Shown: positions 55,523-64,000 of the stretch, in pieces
How positions within the stretch are numbered: the first letter of the stretch is position 1
How the letters are laid out: the number at the start of each line of letters is the position of its first letter
Program-made: the position numbers and the translations under genes
Notes under the pieces: generated by a model
The model's input: only the letters and a program-made list of their open reading frames with translations
What the model was told of the DNA's origin: nothing
The model's database searches: none
DNA from: Arthrobacter sp. S39
GTDB taxonomy: Bacteria; Actinomycetota; Actinomycetes; Actinomycetales; Micrococcaceae
Length of the DNA: 64,000 nucleotides
Reading direction: 5' to 3'
NCBI RefSeq assembly: GCF_004320525.1
Contig: NZ_SIHX01000001.1
Location: forward strand, 558,001 to 622,000

Positions 55523-56439
55523 TGGCTGGCCAAGCTTCAGTGGCGCGGACTGTGACTGCAGTGCTGGCGGGACTATCCTTGTGGATTCTTCCGCTACCAG
55601 CGGCCCTAGCTGACTCGCCGGATATCGGAAGCGGGTGGGATGGGAACGGTGCGACGGCTGTGGGCTGGTTTCAAGATCCAGATACGAAGAAATGGTCGTC
55701 GATCCCCGTGGGCCTCCCCAAAGATCCGTTCAAATACCGTTCAAAACACGTCTGCAGAACGGACCCGGTGCTCGACGGTTCCAACTGTTCGGGACCGGAT
55801 GTTGAATGCACAGCAGGAGAAAATGGCAGAGCCGTAAATTGGTACAGATCGCTGAAGGCGCTTGACGCGTATTCCTTCTTTGCTGGCCCGACTTGTATCT
55901 ACGACGAAAAGCCCGTTGACGTTCTTGAACAAATCGCTGCTGACATCCAACGCCAGTTCGAAAGTCTGCCGGTCAACGCCGGCTCGGTAGTTGCACAGCC
56001 GAGCCCACACACGCTCCGCGGAGCTGAAACAAACTTCTACGCTGACGCGGCAGAGCAGCAGTTCGACGTCACGATGTTCGGCCAGAAGGTCCACGTTGTC
56101 GCGACTCCCGCCCAGTACACCTGGACCTACGGCGACGGCACAGTCCTCGGCCCCCAGCCGTCCATGGGCGGACCGCTTCCGCAGGAGCGCTGGGGCGAGA
56201 AGACGCGGACCAGCCACGCCTATGCAACAACTGGCGACTTCCAGATCGTCCTGACCACTTCATTTCAAGGGACGTATTCCGTGAACAGCGGGCCGCCCCT
56301 GCCGATCCCGGGACAGGGACAGTTCAGCGCTCCGCCGCAGACTATCAGCGTCTGGCGGTCCATCACGCGCAATTACGCCGACGACTGCAACCAGAATCCC
56401 CAAGGCCAAGGCTGCCCCGGAGTGCCGTCGGTCCCATAG
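55522..56439 (+). CDS. Secreted protein with PKD-like domain
   Basis: The 305-residue protein starts with a signal peptide (VTAVLAGLSLWILPLPAALA). Its second half contains the PKD-type pattern YTWTYGDGT and then SHAYATTGDFQIVLTTSF, an immunoglobulin-like fold found in surface proteins. Two Cys pairs may form disulphides (CRTDPVLDGSNC and others). It is co-transcribed with the DUF6318-like lipoprotein, so the two probably act together at the cell surface. The function is unknown. Confidence 0.7.
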   Translation: MAGQASVARTVTAVLAGLSLWILPLPAALADSPDIGSGWDGNGATAVGWFQDPDTKKWSSIPVGLPKDPFKYRSKHVCRTDPVLDGSNCSGPDVECTAGENGRAVNWYRSLKALDAYSFFAGPTCIYDEKPVDVLEQIAADIQRQFESLPVNAGSVVAQPSPHTLRGAETNFYADAAEQQFDVTMFGQKVHVVATPAQYTWTYGDGTVLGPQPSMGGPLPQERWGEKTRTSHAYATTGDFQIVLTTSFQGTYSVNSGPPLPIPGQGQFSAPPQTISVWRSITRNYADDCNQNPQGQGCPGVPSVP

Positions 56440-56496
56440 ATCCGAAGCCGAGGGCCGCAAATGTACGTTCGCGCCAGGGGTAAGGGATGGGACGCA

Positions 56497-56532
56497 AAAA
56501 CCCCCGTCGCTTTTCCAAGCGGCGGGGGTTTC
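56497..56532. terminator. Terminator between the secreted-protein gene and tRNA-Arg
   Basis: AAAACCCCCGTCGCTT pairs with AAGCGGCGGGGGTTT in a strong stem flanked by A and T runs. It suits both the rightward secreted-protein operon and the leftward tRNA. Confidence 0.85.
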
Positions 56533-56535
56533 GTT

Positions 56536-56609
56536 GTGCCCTCGATAGGATTCGAACCTACGACCTTCTGCTCCGGAGGCAGACGCTCTATCCCCTGAGC
56601 TACGAGGGC
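56536..56609 (-). tRNA. tRNA-Arg, anticodon CCG
   Basis: On the minus strand GCCCTCG (56609-56603) pairs with CGAGGGC (56543-56537). The anticodon stem TCTGC/GCAGA encloses the loop CTCCGGA with anticodon CCG, which reads CGG. The T loop GGTTCGAATCC is canonical. The CCA end is not encoded. The tRNA has 74 bases. Confidence 0.96.
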
Positions 56610-56688
56610 AATTCAGGGTTCCTGCCGTTGCCAGCGGGACGTCCTAGAGCTTAGCAGGAAGGTGGCCTGCAATGAAAAACGGCTCGCC

Positions 56689-58254
56689 TCAGTAGCCGGA
56701 AAAAGAGTCCACATGTACGCGGCGGGCCCCTGCTGCCCTGGCCGCGCGGCGCAGCGAAGCCACGCTGGCGGGAGATCCGGAGACATAGACGGACCGTTCG
56801 GCAATGTCGGGCACGAGGGCCTGCAACGAAGCACCATCCAGCCGGGCGCCCGCCGCAACCGTCCCGCCAACCCCGGTTCCGGCCGCCGTGATGAACGACG
56901 GCGGGACGGAACCGTCGGCGAGGCGGGCAATGATCCGGGCCCCAGACGTGCGGAGCTCCTCGGCGTAGGCAATCTCTTCAGCATTTCTGGCCATCAGCAG
57001 GAGAACCACATCGCGGTCCTGCGCTGCCCCGGAGGCCAGATGTGCCAGGTAAGGCGTGATGCCGATCCCGGCAGCCATCAGCAGCAGCGGCTTGGCCTGA
57101 TCCCGCGGCAGGACGAAGTCGCCTCCTACGGACGTGGCCCTCACCTGATCGCCCGGCTTCAGGGCCAGCAGCACCTTCTTGGCGGCAGACAACGGCTCAG
57201 CCGTCCGGACCCCGAACTTCACGGAGGAAGACCCGGGGGTGCTGGTCAGGCTGAACGTCCGGCGTCGTCCCTTCCCGTCTGACTTGGCATGCGGAAGATC
57301 GAGCTCCATGAACTGGCCCGGCACAAATCGCACGGGCCGGGACGGCTCAAAAACAAACTCCGTAGTGCTCGGCGTCAACGGCCGGGAACCGGTGAAGCGC
57401 AGTTTCAGCCCGCCCCGCTGGCCCAGCAGGAATGCCAGCAGGTTCCCGAGCAGCAGGGCCAGCTCCGGGGAGTTGGCGATAAACCCGAAGTTGTACGGCA
57501 CCGCAAACACCACGCCCACCGCCGCGCCCAGCGCGAGCTGCTGCCAGCGGCGCGGCGGCAGGGTCAGCGGCTCCGTCAGCATAAAGCCCACAAAAAACAG
57601 GAGCGGGCGCTGCGCCAGGGCCTGCCAGAGTGCGCTGCCGAAGGACAGCCCGGCCTGCAGTAGTTCGACGCTGATGATCGCGGTGGCCACTACTAGGAAC
57701 ACGGAGGCCATCAGAAATTTGCGGGTGCGGTACAGCACCAGCAGGATGCCGGGCACCAGCAGCCACAGCATGGCTGGGGTCGCCGCCCACCAGGTTGCGA
57801 TGTTCAAGCCGGTCAGCCCGGTGACAAACGCGCCCGCCGCCGCGGGGTTGAAGATGTGCCGGCCACGCCAGGCGAGCGCGTACTTGGAGGCGGAGGCCAG
57901 TACGCACGCGAGCGCCACCCCGGCCATGTCCATAGGCGCAAAAGTGGGCCAGAACAGGAAGTAGAGGAGCAGGCCGGTGATGAGTGAAGACTCCGAATGC
58001 GGTCGCACATGGAACAGGGCGGCCAGGCCCCTGTTGGAGACATAAGTCAGGCCCAGGCACAGCGCCAGGTGGACCATCATCTGCGGGATGCCGAACGTGA
58101 GCCAGCCCAGGGCGTTGAGGATGAGGCTGTACACAGCTAGAGCGGCCAGCACCAGCAGGATGAGGCGGTACATCGTGTACTTGCCCAACAGGGTGTCCAG
58201 CCGGCCGGCAGGGGAAACGGCTGTGCCTTGCTTTGGGGCGTCAACGGGGCTCAT
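56689..58254 (-). CDS. RnfD/NqrB-like membrane protein fused to a ferredoxin-NADP reductase
   Basis: The 521-residue protein has about nine membrane helices in residues 25-290 (FNPAAAGAFVTGLTG is the NqrB/RnfD-like flavin-site region). A soluble FNR-type domain follows, with RFVPGQFMEL and RRRTFSLTSTP binding FAD and LLMAAGIGITPYLAHL binding NAD(P)H. This single chain could take electrons from NAD(P)H in the cytoplasm and pass them across the membrane to flavin. It overlaps the apbE gene by 4 bases (ATGA). Confidence 0.88.
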   Translation of the reverse strand: MSPVDAPKQGTAVSPAGRLDTLLGKYTMYRLILLVLAALAVYSLILNALGWLTFGIPQMMVHLALCLGLTYVSNRGLAALFHVRPHSESSLITGLLLYFLFWPTFAPMDMAGVALACVLASASKYALAWRGRHIFNPAAAGAFVTGLTGLNIATWWAATPAMLWLLVPGILLVLYRTRKFLMASVFLVVATAIISVELLQAGLSFGSALWQALAQRPLLFFVGFMLTEPLTLPPRRWQQLALGAAVGVVFAVPYNFGFIANSPELALLLGNLLAFLLGQRGGLKLRFTGSRPLTPSTTEFVFEPSRPVRFVPGQFMELDLPHAKSDGKGRRRTFSLTSTPGSSSVKFGVRTAEPLSAAKKVLLALKPGDQVRATSVGGDFVLPRDQAKPLLLMAAGIGITPYLAHLASGAAQDRDVVLLLMARNAEEIAYAEELRTSGARIIARLADGSVPPSFITAAGTGVGGTVAAGARLDGASLQALVPDIAERSVYVSGSPASVASLRRAARAAGARRVHVDSFSGY

Positions 58255-59123
58255 GTGAACAGTGTCCCTTCAAATCCGGCCGAATAGGCGGCACTACCGT
58301 CAGAAAACACCGTCAGCCAGGAAAAGTCGAAGGACTCTTCCAGCACAGCGCCCGGTGCGAAGAACAGTGCAGTGGCCAGCCCGTCGGCCACCATGGTGTT
58401 GTTTGCCATGGTCCAGGTGGCCACAGCCGTTGTGACAGGACGCCCTGTGGTGCCGTCGAGCACATGGTGCAGGCCGTCACCCCACGCCCGGCGGTTCGAC
58501 GCCGACGCACACAACGCACCGCCCGCCAGCGACACCGTGCCAATGGCCTTGGACGGATCGTACGGATGTTCCAGCGCCACAGTCACCGGTTCGGGGCCGC
58601 TGTGGAGCAGGTCCCCGCTGGCATCGATCAGGAAACTCTCCTCGCCATGGGAGCGCAATTCGGCTGCCAGGAGATCCACCAATTGGCCCTTGCCAGCGGC
58701 TCCAATGTCCAGGACCAGCGGGACGGAAGTGGTGAGCTCGTTGCCGTCCCAGTCCAGGGCATCCTCCCAGCGGGGCGCCGGAACCGGTGAGCCCGCAGGC
58801 TTAAGGGAATACGAGGCGTCGTACCCCAGCCGTTCCAGGCTGCCGCCGATCAGCGGGGTCATGGCCCCGGCCGTGATGTCGTACAGCCGCCGGTACAGCC
58901 GGCCCAGGGCCGCGGCTTCGGCCGGAAGCTGGAACCGGCCGGGCTGGCGGGCCATGGCACTTACCCGCGAATCGGACCGGAATCGGGACCAGTCGCCGTC
59001 GTACTTTTCCACGACGGCCAGCAGCCGTCCGCGGAGGGCGGCATCAAGGGGCCGGGGCGTGGAGATTTCCCAACGGGTGCCTATCCCTTCGAAACTAAAC
59101 CCGGCCTGGTCCGGCTGCGGCAC
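58251..59123 (-). CDS. apbE: FAD:protein FMN transferase (ApbE)
   Basis: The 290-residue protein has ApbE motifs GIGTRWEIS, DIGAAGKGQLVD, HHVLDGTTGRPV and TMVADGLATALF. ApbE moves FMN from FAD to a Thr or Ser of a target protein. The likely target is the FMN-binding lipoprotein encoded just upstream, whose stop is 3 bases before this GTG start. No signal peptide is visible, so where the transfer takes place is unclear. Confidence 0.92.
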   Translation of the reverse strand: MPQPDQAGFSFEGIGTRWEISTPRPLDAALRGRLLAVVEKYDGDWSRFRSDSRVSAMARQPGRFQLPAEAAALGRLYRRLYDITAGAMTPLIGGSLERLGYDASYSLKPAGSPVPAPRWEDALDWDGNELTTSVPLVLDIGAAGKGQLVDLLAAELRSHGEESFLIDASGDLLHSGPEPVTVALEHPYDPSKAIGTVSLAGGALCASASNRRAWGDGLHHVLDGTTGRPVTTAVATWTMANNTMVADGLATALFFAPGAVLEESFDFSWLTVFSDGSAAYSAGFEGTLFT

Positions 59124-59126
59124 GGC

Positions 59127-59615
59127 CTACTGGGCCTCCGCCTTGATCTTTTCCACGGCCTTGTTGAAGCCGCCGCTGGTGAGCGAGGACCCCGCCACCT
59201 TGGAGACGTTCAGCTCGTCGATGCTTTTTCCCACGATCTGCGCCGCGATGCCGCCGGCAAATTCGCCCTGGAACTTGCGCGTGTTCGGGTTGGAGGGATG
59301 CTGCGTGATGTTGACGGCGGTGACCGTGCCTGCGGCAAGGGTCAGTTCCACGCCGACAGTTTCGGTGCCGTTCGGGGAGACGTAGGTGCCATCGGCGCTG
59401 TACGTGCCGTCCTGGTAGACGGAACCGCTGCTGGCGAGCGACGACGACGTGCTTGTGGGGCTGGCCGTGGACGGCGCGGCCGATGTTTCAGGGGAGCTGC
59501 TGCCGGTGGCTGCCGGCGTGGTCTGGGTGGCGGACGGCGCGCAGCCGGCCACCGTTCCTGCGAGGGAAAGGCCGGCGATTCCGGCGAAAACACTCTTGCG
59601 GACTGACGGTCTCAT
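59127..59615 (-). CDS. FMN-binding lipoprotein
   Basis: The 162-residue protein has a lipoprotein signal ending TVAGC (Cys25) and a Ser/Thr/Pro linker (residues 30-65). The rest is an FMN-binding domain like that of NqrC/RnfG. GSSLTS near the C-terminus (AGSSLTSGGF) matches the flavinylation motif, whose last Thr would carry covalent FMN. It is the first gene of a three-gene operon with apbE and the RnfD/FNR fusion. It should be an outside electron carrier. Confidence 0.88.
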   Translation of the reverse strand: MRPSVRKSVFAGIAGLSLAGTVAGCAPSATQTTPAATGSSSPETSAAPSTASPTSTSSSLASSGSVYQDGTYSADGTYVSPNGTETVGVELTLAAGTVTAVNITQHPSNPNTRKFQGEFAGGIAAQIVGKSIDELNVSKVAGSSLTSGGFNKAVEKIKAEAQ

Positions 59616-59799
59616 GAAGGGTCTCGTTTCGTGGGCTGGGTGCTTACGGTGTTCTCAACGTCGGATTCAGCGTAATGGTTCACCCTGTGATTCAGCCTTG
59701 CACCTCCTGTGGCATGATCAACCCCTGAACCGGCCCGGCTGGCCGGTCACAGCCAACGCTCAAATTCGTCCACGTGGCGCCCCCCGGTAGGCTAGAGGG

Positions 59800-61449
59800 G
59801 TGACTCCCGAAGAACTCTCCCTCGCCATATCCGCCTGCCTGAAAGACGCCGTCGCCGCTGGCGAAATCGCGCTTTCCGCATCAGCTGTCCCTGATGAGGT
59901 GCGCGTGGAGCGACCGAAGAACCGGGACCACGGCGACTGGGCCACCAACATCGCCCTCCAGCTGTCCAAACAGGCCGGCACCAACCCGCGCGAATTCGCC
60001 ACAATCCTCAGCGCCCGGCTGAAGTCCATCAACGGCGTCTCGGCCGTGGACATTGCCGGTCCCGGCTTCCTGAACATCACCGTGGACGCCGCCGCAGCCG
60101 GCGCGCTGGCGAAGGCCATCGTCGAAGCCGGACGGTCATACGGCACCAACACCGCGCTCGCCGGCCACGTGGTCAACATGGAATTTGTCTCCGCCAACCC
60201 CACCGGACCGCTGCACATCGGCCATACCCGCTGGGCAGCCCTGGGCGACGCGATCGCCCGCGTCCTGCGTGCCTCCGGCGCCGACGTCACCGCCGAGTAC
60301 TACATCAACGACGCCGGCTCGCAGATGAACGTCTTCGCCAACTCCGTTTACTCCCGGCTGCACGGACGCCCCGTGCCCGACGGCGGCTACCCCGGCCAGT
60401 ACATCGCGGACCTTGGCCATGACGTCCTGACCGAGCACCCCGACATCCGCGAACTCACCGAGGTGGCAGCCCTTCCCGTCATCCGCTCGGCCGCCTACAA
60501 GGCACAGATGAAGGACATCAAGACCACCCTCGCGGACTTCGGCGTGGCGTTTGACGTCTACTTCTCGGAGCAGGAACTGCACGACGCCGGCGCGATCGAA
60601 AGTGCCGTAGCCCGCCTTCGCGAGCAGGGCCACGTGTTCGACGACGGCGGTGCGGTCTGGCTGCGCACCACAGACTTCGGTGACGACAAGGACCGCGTGA
60701 TGATCCGGGCCAACGGAGAGCCCACCTACTTCGCCGCCGACGCCGCCTACTACCTGTCCAAGAAGGACCGCGGCTTCACCGAAAAGATCTATCTCCTGGG
60801 CGCGGACCACCACGGCTACATCAACCGCCTCAAGGCCATCGCGGCCTGCGCGGGCGACGACCCTGAGGTGAACATTGAGGTGCTGATTGGCCAGCTCGTT
60901 TCCGTCAACGGCGCCAAGCTGTCCAAGCGTGCCGGCAACATCATCGAGCTCAAGGACCTGATCTCCTGGCTGGGCAAGGACGCCGTCCGCTACTCCCTGG
61001 CCCGCTTCCCGGCAGATTCCCCGCTCACCCTGGATCCGGACCTGCTGAAGAAGCACAGCAACGAAAACCCGGTCTTCTACGTCCAGTACGCCCACGCCCG
61101 TACCCGCGGCGCGGCCCGCAACGCCGTCGCGGCCGGTGTGGACCGGACCGCATTCGACGCCTCCCTGCTGGATCACGCCACGGAAAACGAGCTGCTTTCC
61201 TACCTGGGCAGCTACCCCTCCATCGTGGCCAAGGCAGCGGAACTGCGTGAACCGCACCGGGTGGCCCGCCACCTCGAAGTCATTGCCGGCGCCTACCACC
61301 GCTGGTACGACGCCTGCAGGATCGCCCCCATGGGCGACGAGCCGGTGACCGACGTCAACCGCACCCGGCTGTGGCTCAACGACGCCACCAGCCAGGTACT
61401 GGCCAACGGCCTTGACCTCCTTGGCGTTTCCGCGCCGGAACGGATGTGA
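59800..61449 (+). CDS. argS: Arginyl-tRNA synthetase
   Basis: The 549-residue class I synthetase has the HIGH motif as PTGPLHIGHTRWAALGDA, and AKLSKRAGN in the place of KMSKS. The N-terminal additional domain recognises the tRNA D-loop, and a C-terminal anticodon-binding domain is present. A GTG start follows AGAGG. It is the first gene of the argS-lysA-hom operon and overlaps lysA by 4 bases if lysA uses the GTG at 61446. Confidence 0.96.
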   Translation: MTPEELSLAISACLKDAVAAGEIALSASAVPDEVRVERPKNRDHGDWATNIALQLSKQAGTNPREFATILSARLKSINGVSAVDIAGPGFLNITVDAAAAGALAKAIVEAGRSYGTNTALAGHVVNMEFVSANPTGPLHIGHTRWAALGDAIARVLRASGADVTAEYYINDAGSQMNVFANSVYSRLHGRPVPDGGYPGQYIADLGHDVLTEHPDIRELTEVAALPVIRSAAYKAQMKDIKTTLADFGVAFDVYFSEQELHDAGAIESAVARLREQGHVFDDGGAVWLRTTDFGDDKDRVMIRANGEPTYFAADAAYYLSKKDRGFTEKIYLLGADHHGYINRLKAIAACAGDDPEVNIEVLIGQLVSVNGAKLSKRAGNIIELKDLISWLGKDAVRYSLARFPADSPLTLDPDLLKKHSNENPVFYVQYAHARTRGAARNAVAAGVDRTAFDASLLDHATENELLSYLGSYPSIVAKAAELREPHRVARHLEVIAGAYHRWYDACRIAPMGDEPVTDVNRTRLWLNDATSQVLANGLDLLGVSAPERM

Positions 61450-62930
61450 TTCCCATGCCAGTGCAGACCGGAACTGCAGCGTCCCCGCTTGCCCCCGACT
61501 GGCTGACGGTCCCGGCGGACCTCAACGCCCTCCACGAACCCATGTGGGCCGGCAGCGTGCAGCGCAACAACGACGGCGTCCTCACGGTGGGCGGCCTCGA
61601 CGTCGCCGCCCTGAGGGAACAGTTCGGAACACCGCTTTTTGTGATGGACGAAGCCGACTTCCGTGCGCGGGCACGGGCTTTCAAGGACTCCTTCGACGAC
61701 GCCTTCCAGGACATCTGCGGGGGAGTGGACGTCTACTACGCCGGCAAGTCCTTCCTCTGCACCACCGTTGTTAAGTGGGTGGAGGAAGAAGGCCTGCGCC
61801 TGGACACCGCCTCCGGCGGCGAACTGGCAGTGGCCGCGCGCGCAGGGATCGCCGGTGAGCGGGTAGCCCTGCACGGCAACAACAAGTCCGACGCCGAAAT
61901 CAACCGGGCGCTGGACATGGGACTGGGACGCATCGTCGTCGACAGCCTCGACGAACTGGTCCGCGTCGGCGCCATCGCGCACGGCCGCGGCGAGCAGGCA
62001 AAGGTCATGCTCCGGCTCACCCCCGGCGTCCACGCCCACACGCACGAGTTCATTGCCACGGCCCACGAAGACCAGAAATTCGGCCTGTCCATGGCCGGCG
62101 ACTCCACCGACAAGGCGGGCCTCTCCGCGGCCGAGGAGGCGGTGGCGGCAGCCTCTGCCCACCCCGGCATCGACCTGCTGGGCCTGCACTGCCACATCGG
62201 CTCGCAGATCTTCGAGCCTGACGGTTTCGCGCTGGCCGCCGAAAAACTCCTGCGGTTCCTCGCGGCCGTGCAGGAGAAATACTCCATCGAACTGCCCGAG
62301 CTGGACCTCGGCGGCGGCTACGGCATTGCCTACACCCCCGTTGACACCCCCCGCCCCGCAGCCGACATCGCGACGGCGATGGCCGCCGTCGTGCGTTCCA
62401 CCTGCGCGGAGCTGGGCATCACGGCACCCCGGATCTCCATCGAACCGGGCCGCGCCATCGTGGGCAGCACCACCTTCACGCTGTACGAGGTGGGCACCCT
62501 GAAAACCGTCCGCGTCGACGCCCCGGCCGACGCAGACGGCCAGGAGAACGTTACGCATCCGCGCCGCTATGTGTCAGTGGACGGCGGGATGAGCGATAAC
62601 GCCCGCCCGGTGCTCTATGACGCTGATTATTCGGCGATTCTCGCCTCCCGCACCTCCGCGGCGTCCCCGCAGCTGTCCCGCGTAGTGGGCAAACATTGCG
62701 AGAGCGGCGACATAGTTGTTAGAGATGTATATCTGCCCGAGGACGTGGCAGCCGGTGATCTGCTTGCTGTACCGGGTACCGGCGCCTACTGCTGGGCCCT
62801 GTCAAGCAACTACAACTATCTGGCCCGGCCGGGCGTTGTCGCGGTGCGCGACGGATCTGCCCGGCTGATTGTCCGCGGGGAAACCGAAGAAGATCTGCTT
62901 AACCGCGACATGGGAGTGCCGAATGACTGA
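61446..62930 (+). CDS. lysA: Diaminopimelate decarboxylase
   Basis: LysA makes L-lysine from meso-diaminopimelate. The protein has up to 494 residues. Motifs are DVYYAGKSFLC (PLP Lys), HCHIGSQIFEP, DLGGGYGIAY, EPGRAIVG and CESGDIVV. The start is the GTG at 61446 or the ATG at 61455; neither has a strong ribosome site of its own, which fits coupling to argS. Its end overlaps hom by 8 bases. Confidence 0.95.
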   Translation: MIPMPVQTGTAASPLAPDWLTVPADLNALHEPMWAGSVQRNNDGVLTVGGLDVAALREQFGTPLFVMDEADFRARARAFKDSFDDAFQDICGGVDVYYAGKSFLCTTVVKWVEEEGLRLDTASGGELAVAARAGIAGERVALHGNNKSDAEINRALDMGLGRIVVDSLDELVRVGAIAHGRGEQAKVMLRLTPGVHAHTHEFIATAHEDQKFGLSMAGDSTDKAGLSAAEEAVAAASAHPGIDLLGLHCHIGSQIFEPDGFALAAEKLLRFLAAVQEKYSIELPELDLGGGYGIAYTPVDTPRPAADIATAMAAVVRSTCAELGITAPRISIEPGRAIVGSTTFTLYEVGTLKTVRVDAPADADGQENVTHPRRYVSVDGGMSDNARPVLYDADYSAILASRTSAASPQLSRVVGKHCESGDIVVRDVYLPEDVAAGDLLAVPGTGAYCWALSSNYNYLARPGVVAVRDGSARLIVRGETEEDLLNRDMGVPND

Positions 62931-64000
62931 ATTGCGAACCCTGAAAGTAGCCCTGCTGGGCTGTGGCAACGTTGGGGCCCAGGTTGCGCGGATTCTCATT
63001 GAGGACGCCGACGCCCTTGCCGCCCGGACCGGTGCGCGCCTGCAGCTGAGCGGCATCGCCGTGCGCAACGTCAACGCCAAACGGGACGTGGAGCTTCCGC
63101 AGGAACTGTTCACCACCGACGCCGAGACCCTGGTCAAGGACGCAGACCTCGTGATCGAGCTGATGGGCGGCATCGAACCTGCCCGCACGCTGATCCTCTC
63201 GGCGCTGGAAAACGGCGCGTGCGTGGTGACCGGCAACAAGGCACTGCTCGCCCAGGATGGCCCCACCCTGTACGAGGCGGCTGACAAGGCCGGCGTGCAG
63301 CTGTCCTACGAAGCTGCCGTGGCCGGCGCCATCCCCATCCTGCGCCCCATCCGCGACAGCCTTTCCGGCGACCGGATCACCCGCGTACTGGGCATCGTCA
63401 ACGGCACCACCAACTTCATCCTTGACCAGATGGATTCCACCGGCGCCCAGTTCGCTGACGCCCTCGCCGAGGCCCAGCGCCTCGGCTACGCGGAAGCGGA
63501 CCCCACTGCCGACGTCGAAGGCCACGACGCAGCCGCCAAAGCTGCCATCCTGGCCACGCTGTCCTTCCACACGCGGTTCGCGCTGGAGAATGTCCACTGC
63601 GAAGGCATCACGTCTGTCAGCGCAGCCGATATCGCCGCGGCCAAGGACGCCGGTTTTGTCATCAAGCTGCTGGCCATCGCCGAGAAGCTGACCGACGCCG
63701 ACGGCAACGAAGGCGTCTCCGTCCGTGTGCACCCCACGCTGCTTCCCCGCGAGCACCCCCTGGCCGCCGTCCGCGGAGCGTTCAACGCCGTGTTCATCGA
63801 AGCGGAAAACGCCGGCGAGCTGATGTTCTATGGCCAGGGCGCCGGCGGCACCCCGACGGCGTCTGCCGTACTGGGTGACCTCGTCTCGGCCGCCCGCCGC
63901 CTGGTCCTGGGCGGACCCCAGCGCACCGAAACCACCACCGGCCACGTCCCTGCCCTGACCATCGAAGCGGCAACCACCAGCTACTACATCGGCCTCGACG
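62923..64000 (+). CDS. hom: Homoserine dehydrogenase (partial, cut by window end)
   Basis: The gene runs past the right edge; 359 residues are visible of the roughly 430 expected. The N-terminal GCGNVGAQVARIL binds NAD(P)H, VTGNKALLA and GIVNGTTNFIL are family motifs, and DVEGHDAAAK holds active-site residues. A C-terminal ACT domain is expected outside the window. Hom makes homoserine for threonine and methionine. Confidence 0.95.
   Translation, partial: MTELRTLKVALLGCGNVGAQVARILIEDADALAARTGARLQLSGIAVRNVNAKRDVELPQELFTTDAETLVKDADLVIELMGGIEPARTLILSALENGACVVTGNKALLAQDGPTLYEAADKAGVQLSYEAAVAGAIPILRPIRDSLSGDRITRVLGIVNGTTNFILDQMDSTGAQFADALAEAQRLGYAEADPTADVEGHDAAAKAAILATLSFHTRFALENVHCEGITSVSAADIAAAKDAGFVIKLLAIAEKLTDADGNEGVSVRVHPTLLPREHPLAAVRGAFNAVFIEAENAGELMFYGQGAGGTPTASAVLGDLVSAARRLVLGGPQRTETTTGHVPALTIEAATTSYYIGLD

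Overview
The window is a GC-rich chromosomal segment of a Micrococcaceae actinobacterium, most likely Arthrobacter or Pseudarthrobacter. The evidence is the SigH/RsrA-type redox sigma pair, the 24-residue ribosomal protein bL37, the E1-E2 fused 2-oxoglutarate dehydrogenase (kgd/odhA), a SAM-IV riboswitch, an RmlC-RmlD fusion, a DUF6318-like lipoprotein, a DUF222/HNH gene and a tmRNA tag ending DFALAA. The genus is inferred; no rRNA gene lies in the window.

Layout. 0-6.7 kb: an accessory segment of mostly unrecognised genes. It holds an excisionase-like HTH protein, a membrane/coiled-coil protein, a lipoprotein, and a translationally coupled pair made of a DUF6932-like nucleotidyltransferase and an unknown partner. 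6.9-8.6 kb: the pilin/TadE/TadE/TadG end of a Tad pilus locus, without its motor genes. 8.6-14.2 kb: prfB, ftsE, ftsX, a LytM peptidase, smpB and tmRNA, a classic division and trans-translation block. 14.2-17.6 kb: dTDP-rhamnose synthesis (rmlA, rmlB and fused rmlC-rmlD). 17.7-24.3 kb: HtrA-like protease, small proteins, a DtxR regulator with two CrcB fluoride channels, a methyltransferase, a SAM-IV-controlled class V PLP enzyme, and hisN. 24.4-28.9 kb: rsgA, aroA and doxX, diverging from sigH-rsrA, then bL37. 29.0-35.2 kb: a PadR/DUF4097 operon with two operator-like palindromes, an SGNH hydrolase and kgd. 35.7-38.1 kb: two CorC/HlyC-type membrane proteins. 38.1-41.4 kb: Zur-box-controlled znuACB facing a convergent zur gene. 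41.5-45.8 kb: metallohydrolase, cysteine desulfhydrase-like enzyme, rhodanese, alcohol dehydrogenase and HIT protein. 45.9-52.7 kb: hrpA, a small membrane protein, a GlxA-type AraC regulator and a protealysin/emfourin pair. 52.9-56.6 kb: DUF222/HNH protein, two secreted proteins and tRNA-Arg(CCG). 56.7-59.6 kb: a three-gene flavin-based extracytoplasmic electron-transfer operon. 59.8-64 kb: argS, lysA and hom, with hom cut by the window end.

Genes that work together: FtsEX with its LytM partner; SmpB with tmRNA; the rml set supplying dTDP-L-rhamnose; ZnuACB with Zur; SigH with RsrA; ApbE flavinylating the FMN-binding lipoprotein that would take electrons from the RnfD-like/reductase fusion; and protealysin with its inhibitor. 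The most interesting less-described items are the nucleotidyltransferase module (with a possibly leaderless start and a palindrome at its promoter), the flavin electron-transfer operon, the SAM-IV-controlled desulfurase-like enzyme, and the possible alternative SigH isoform downstream of a self-recognised promoter.
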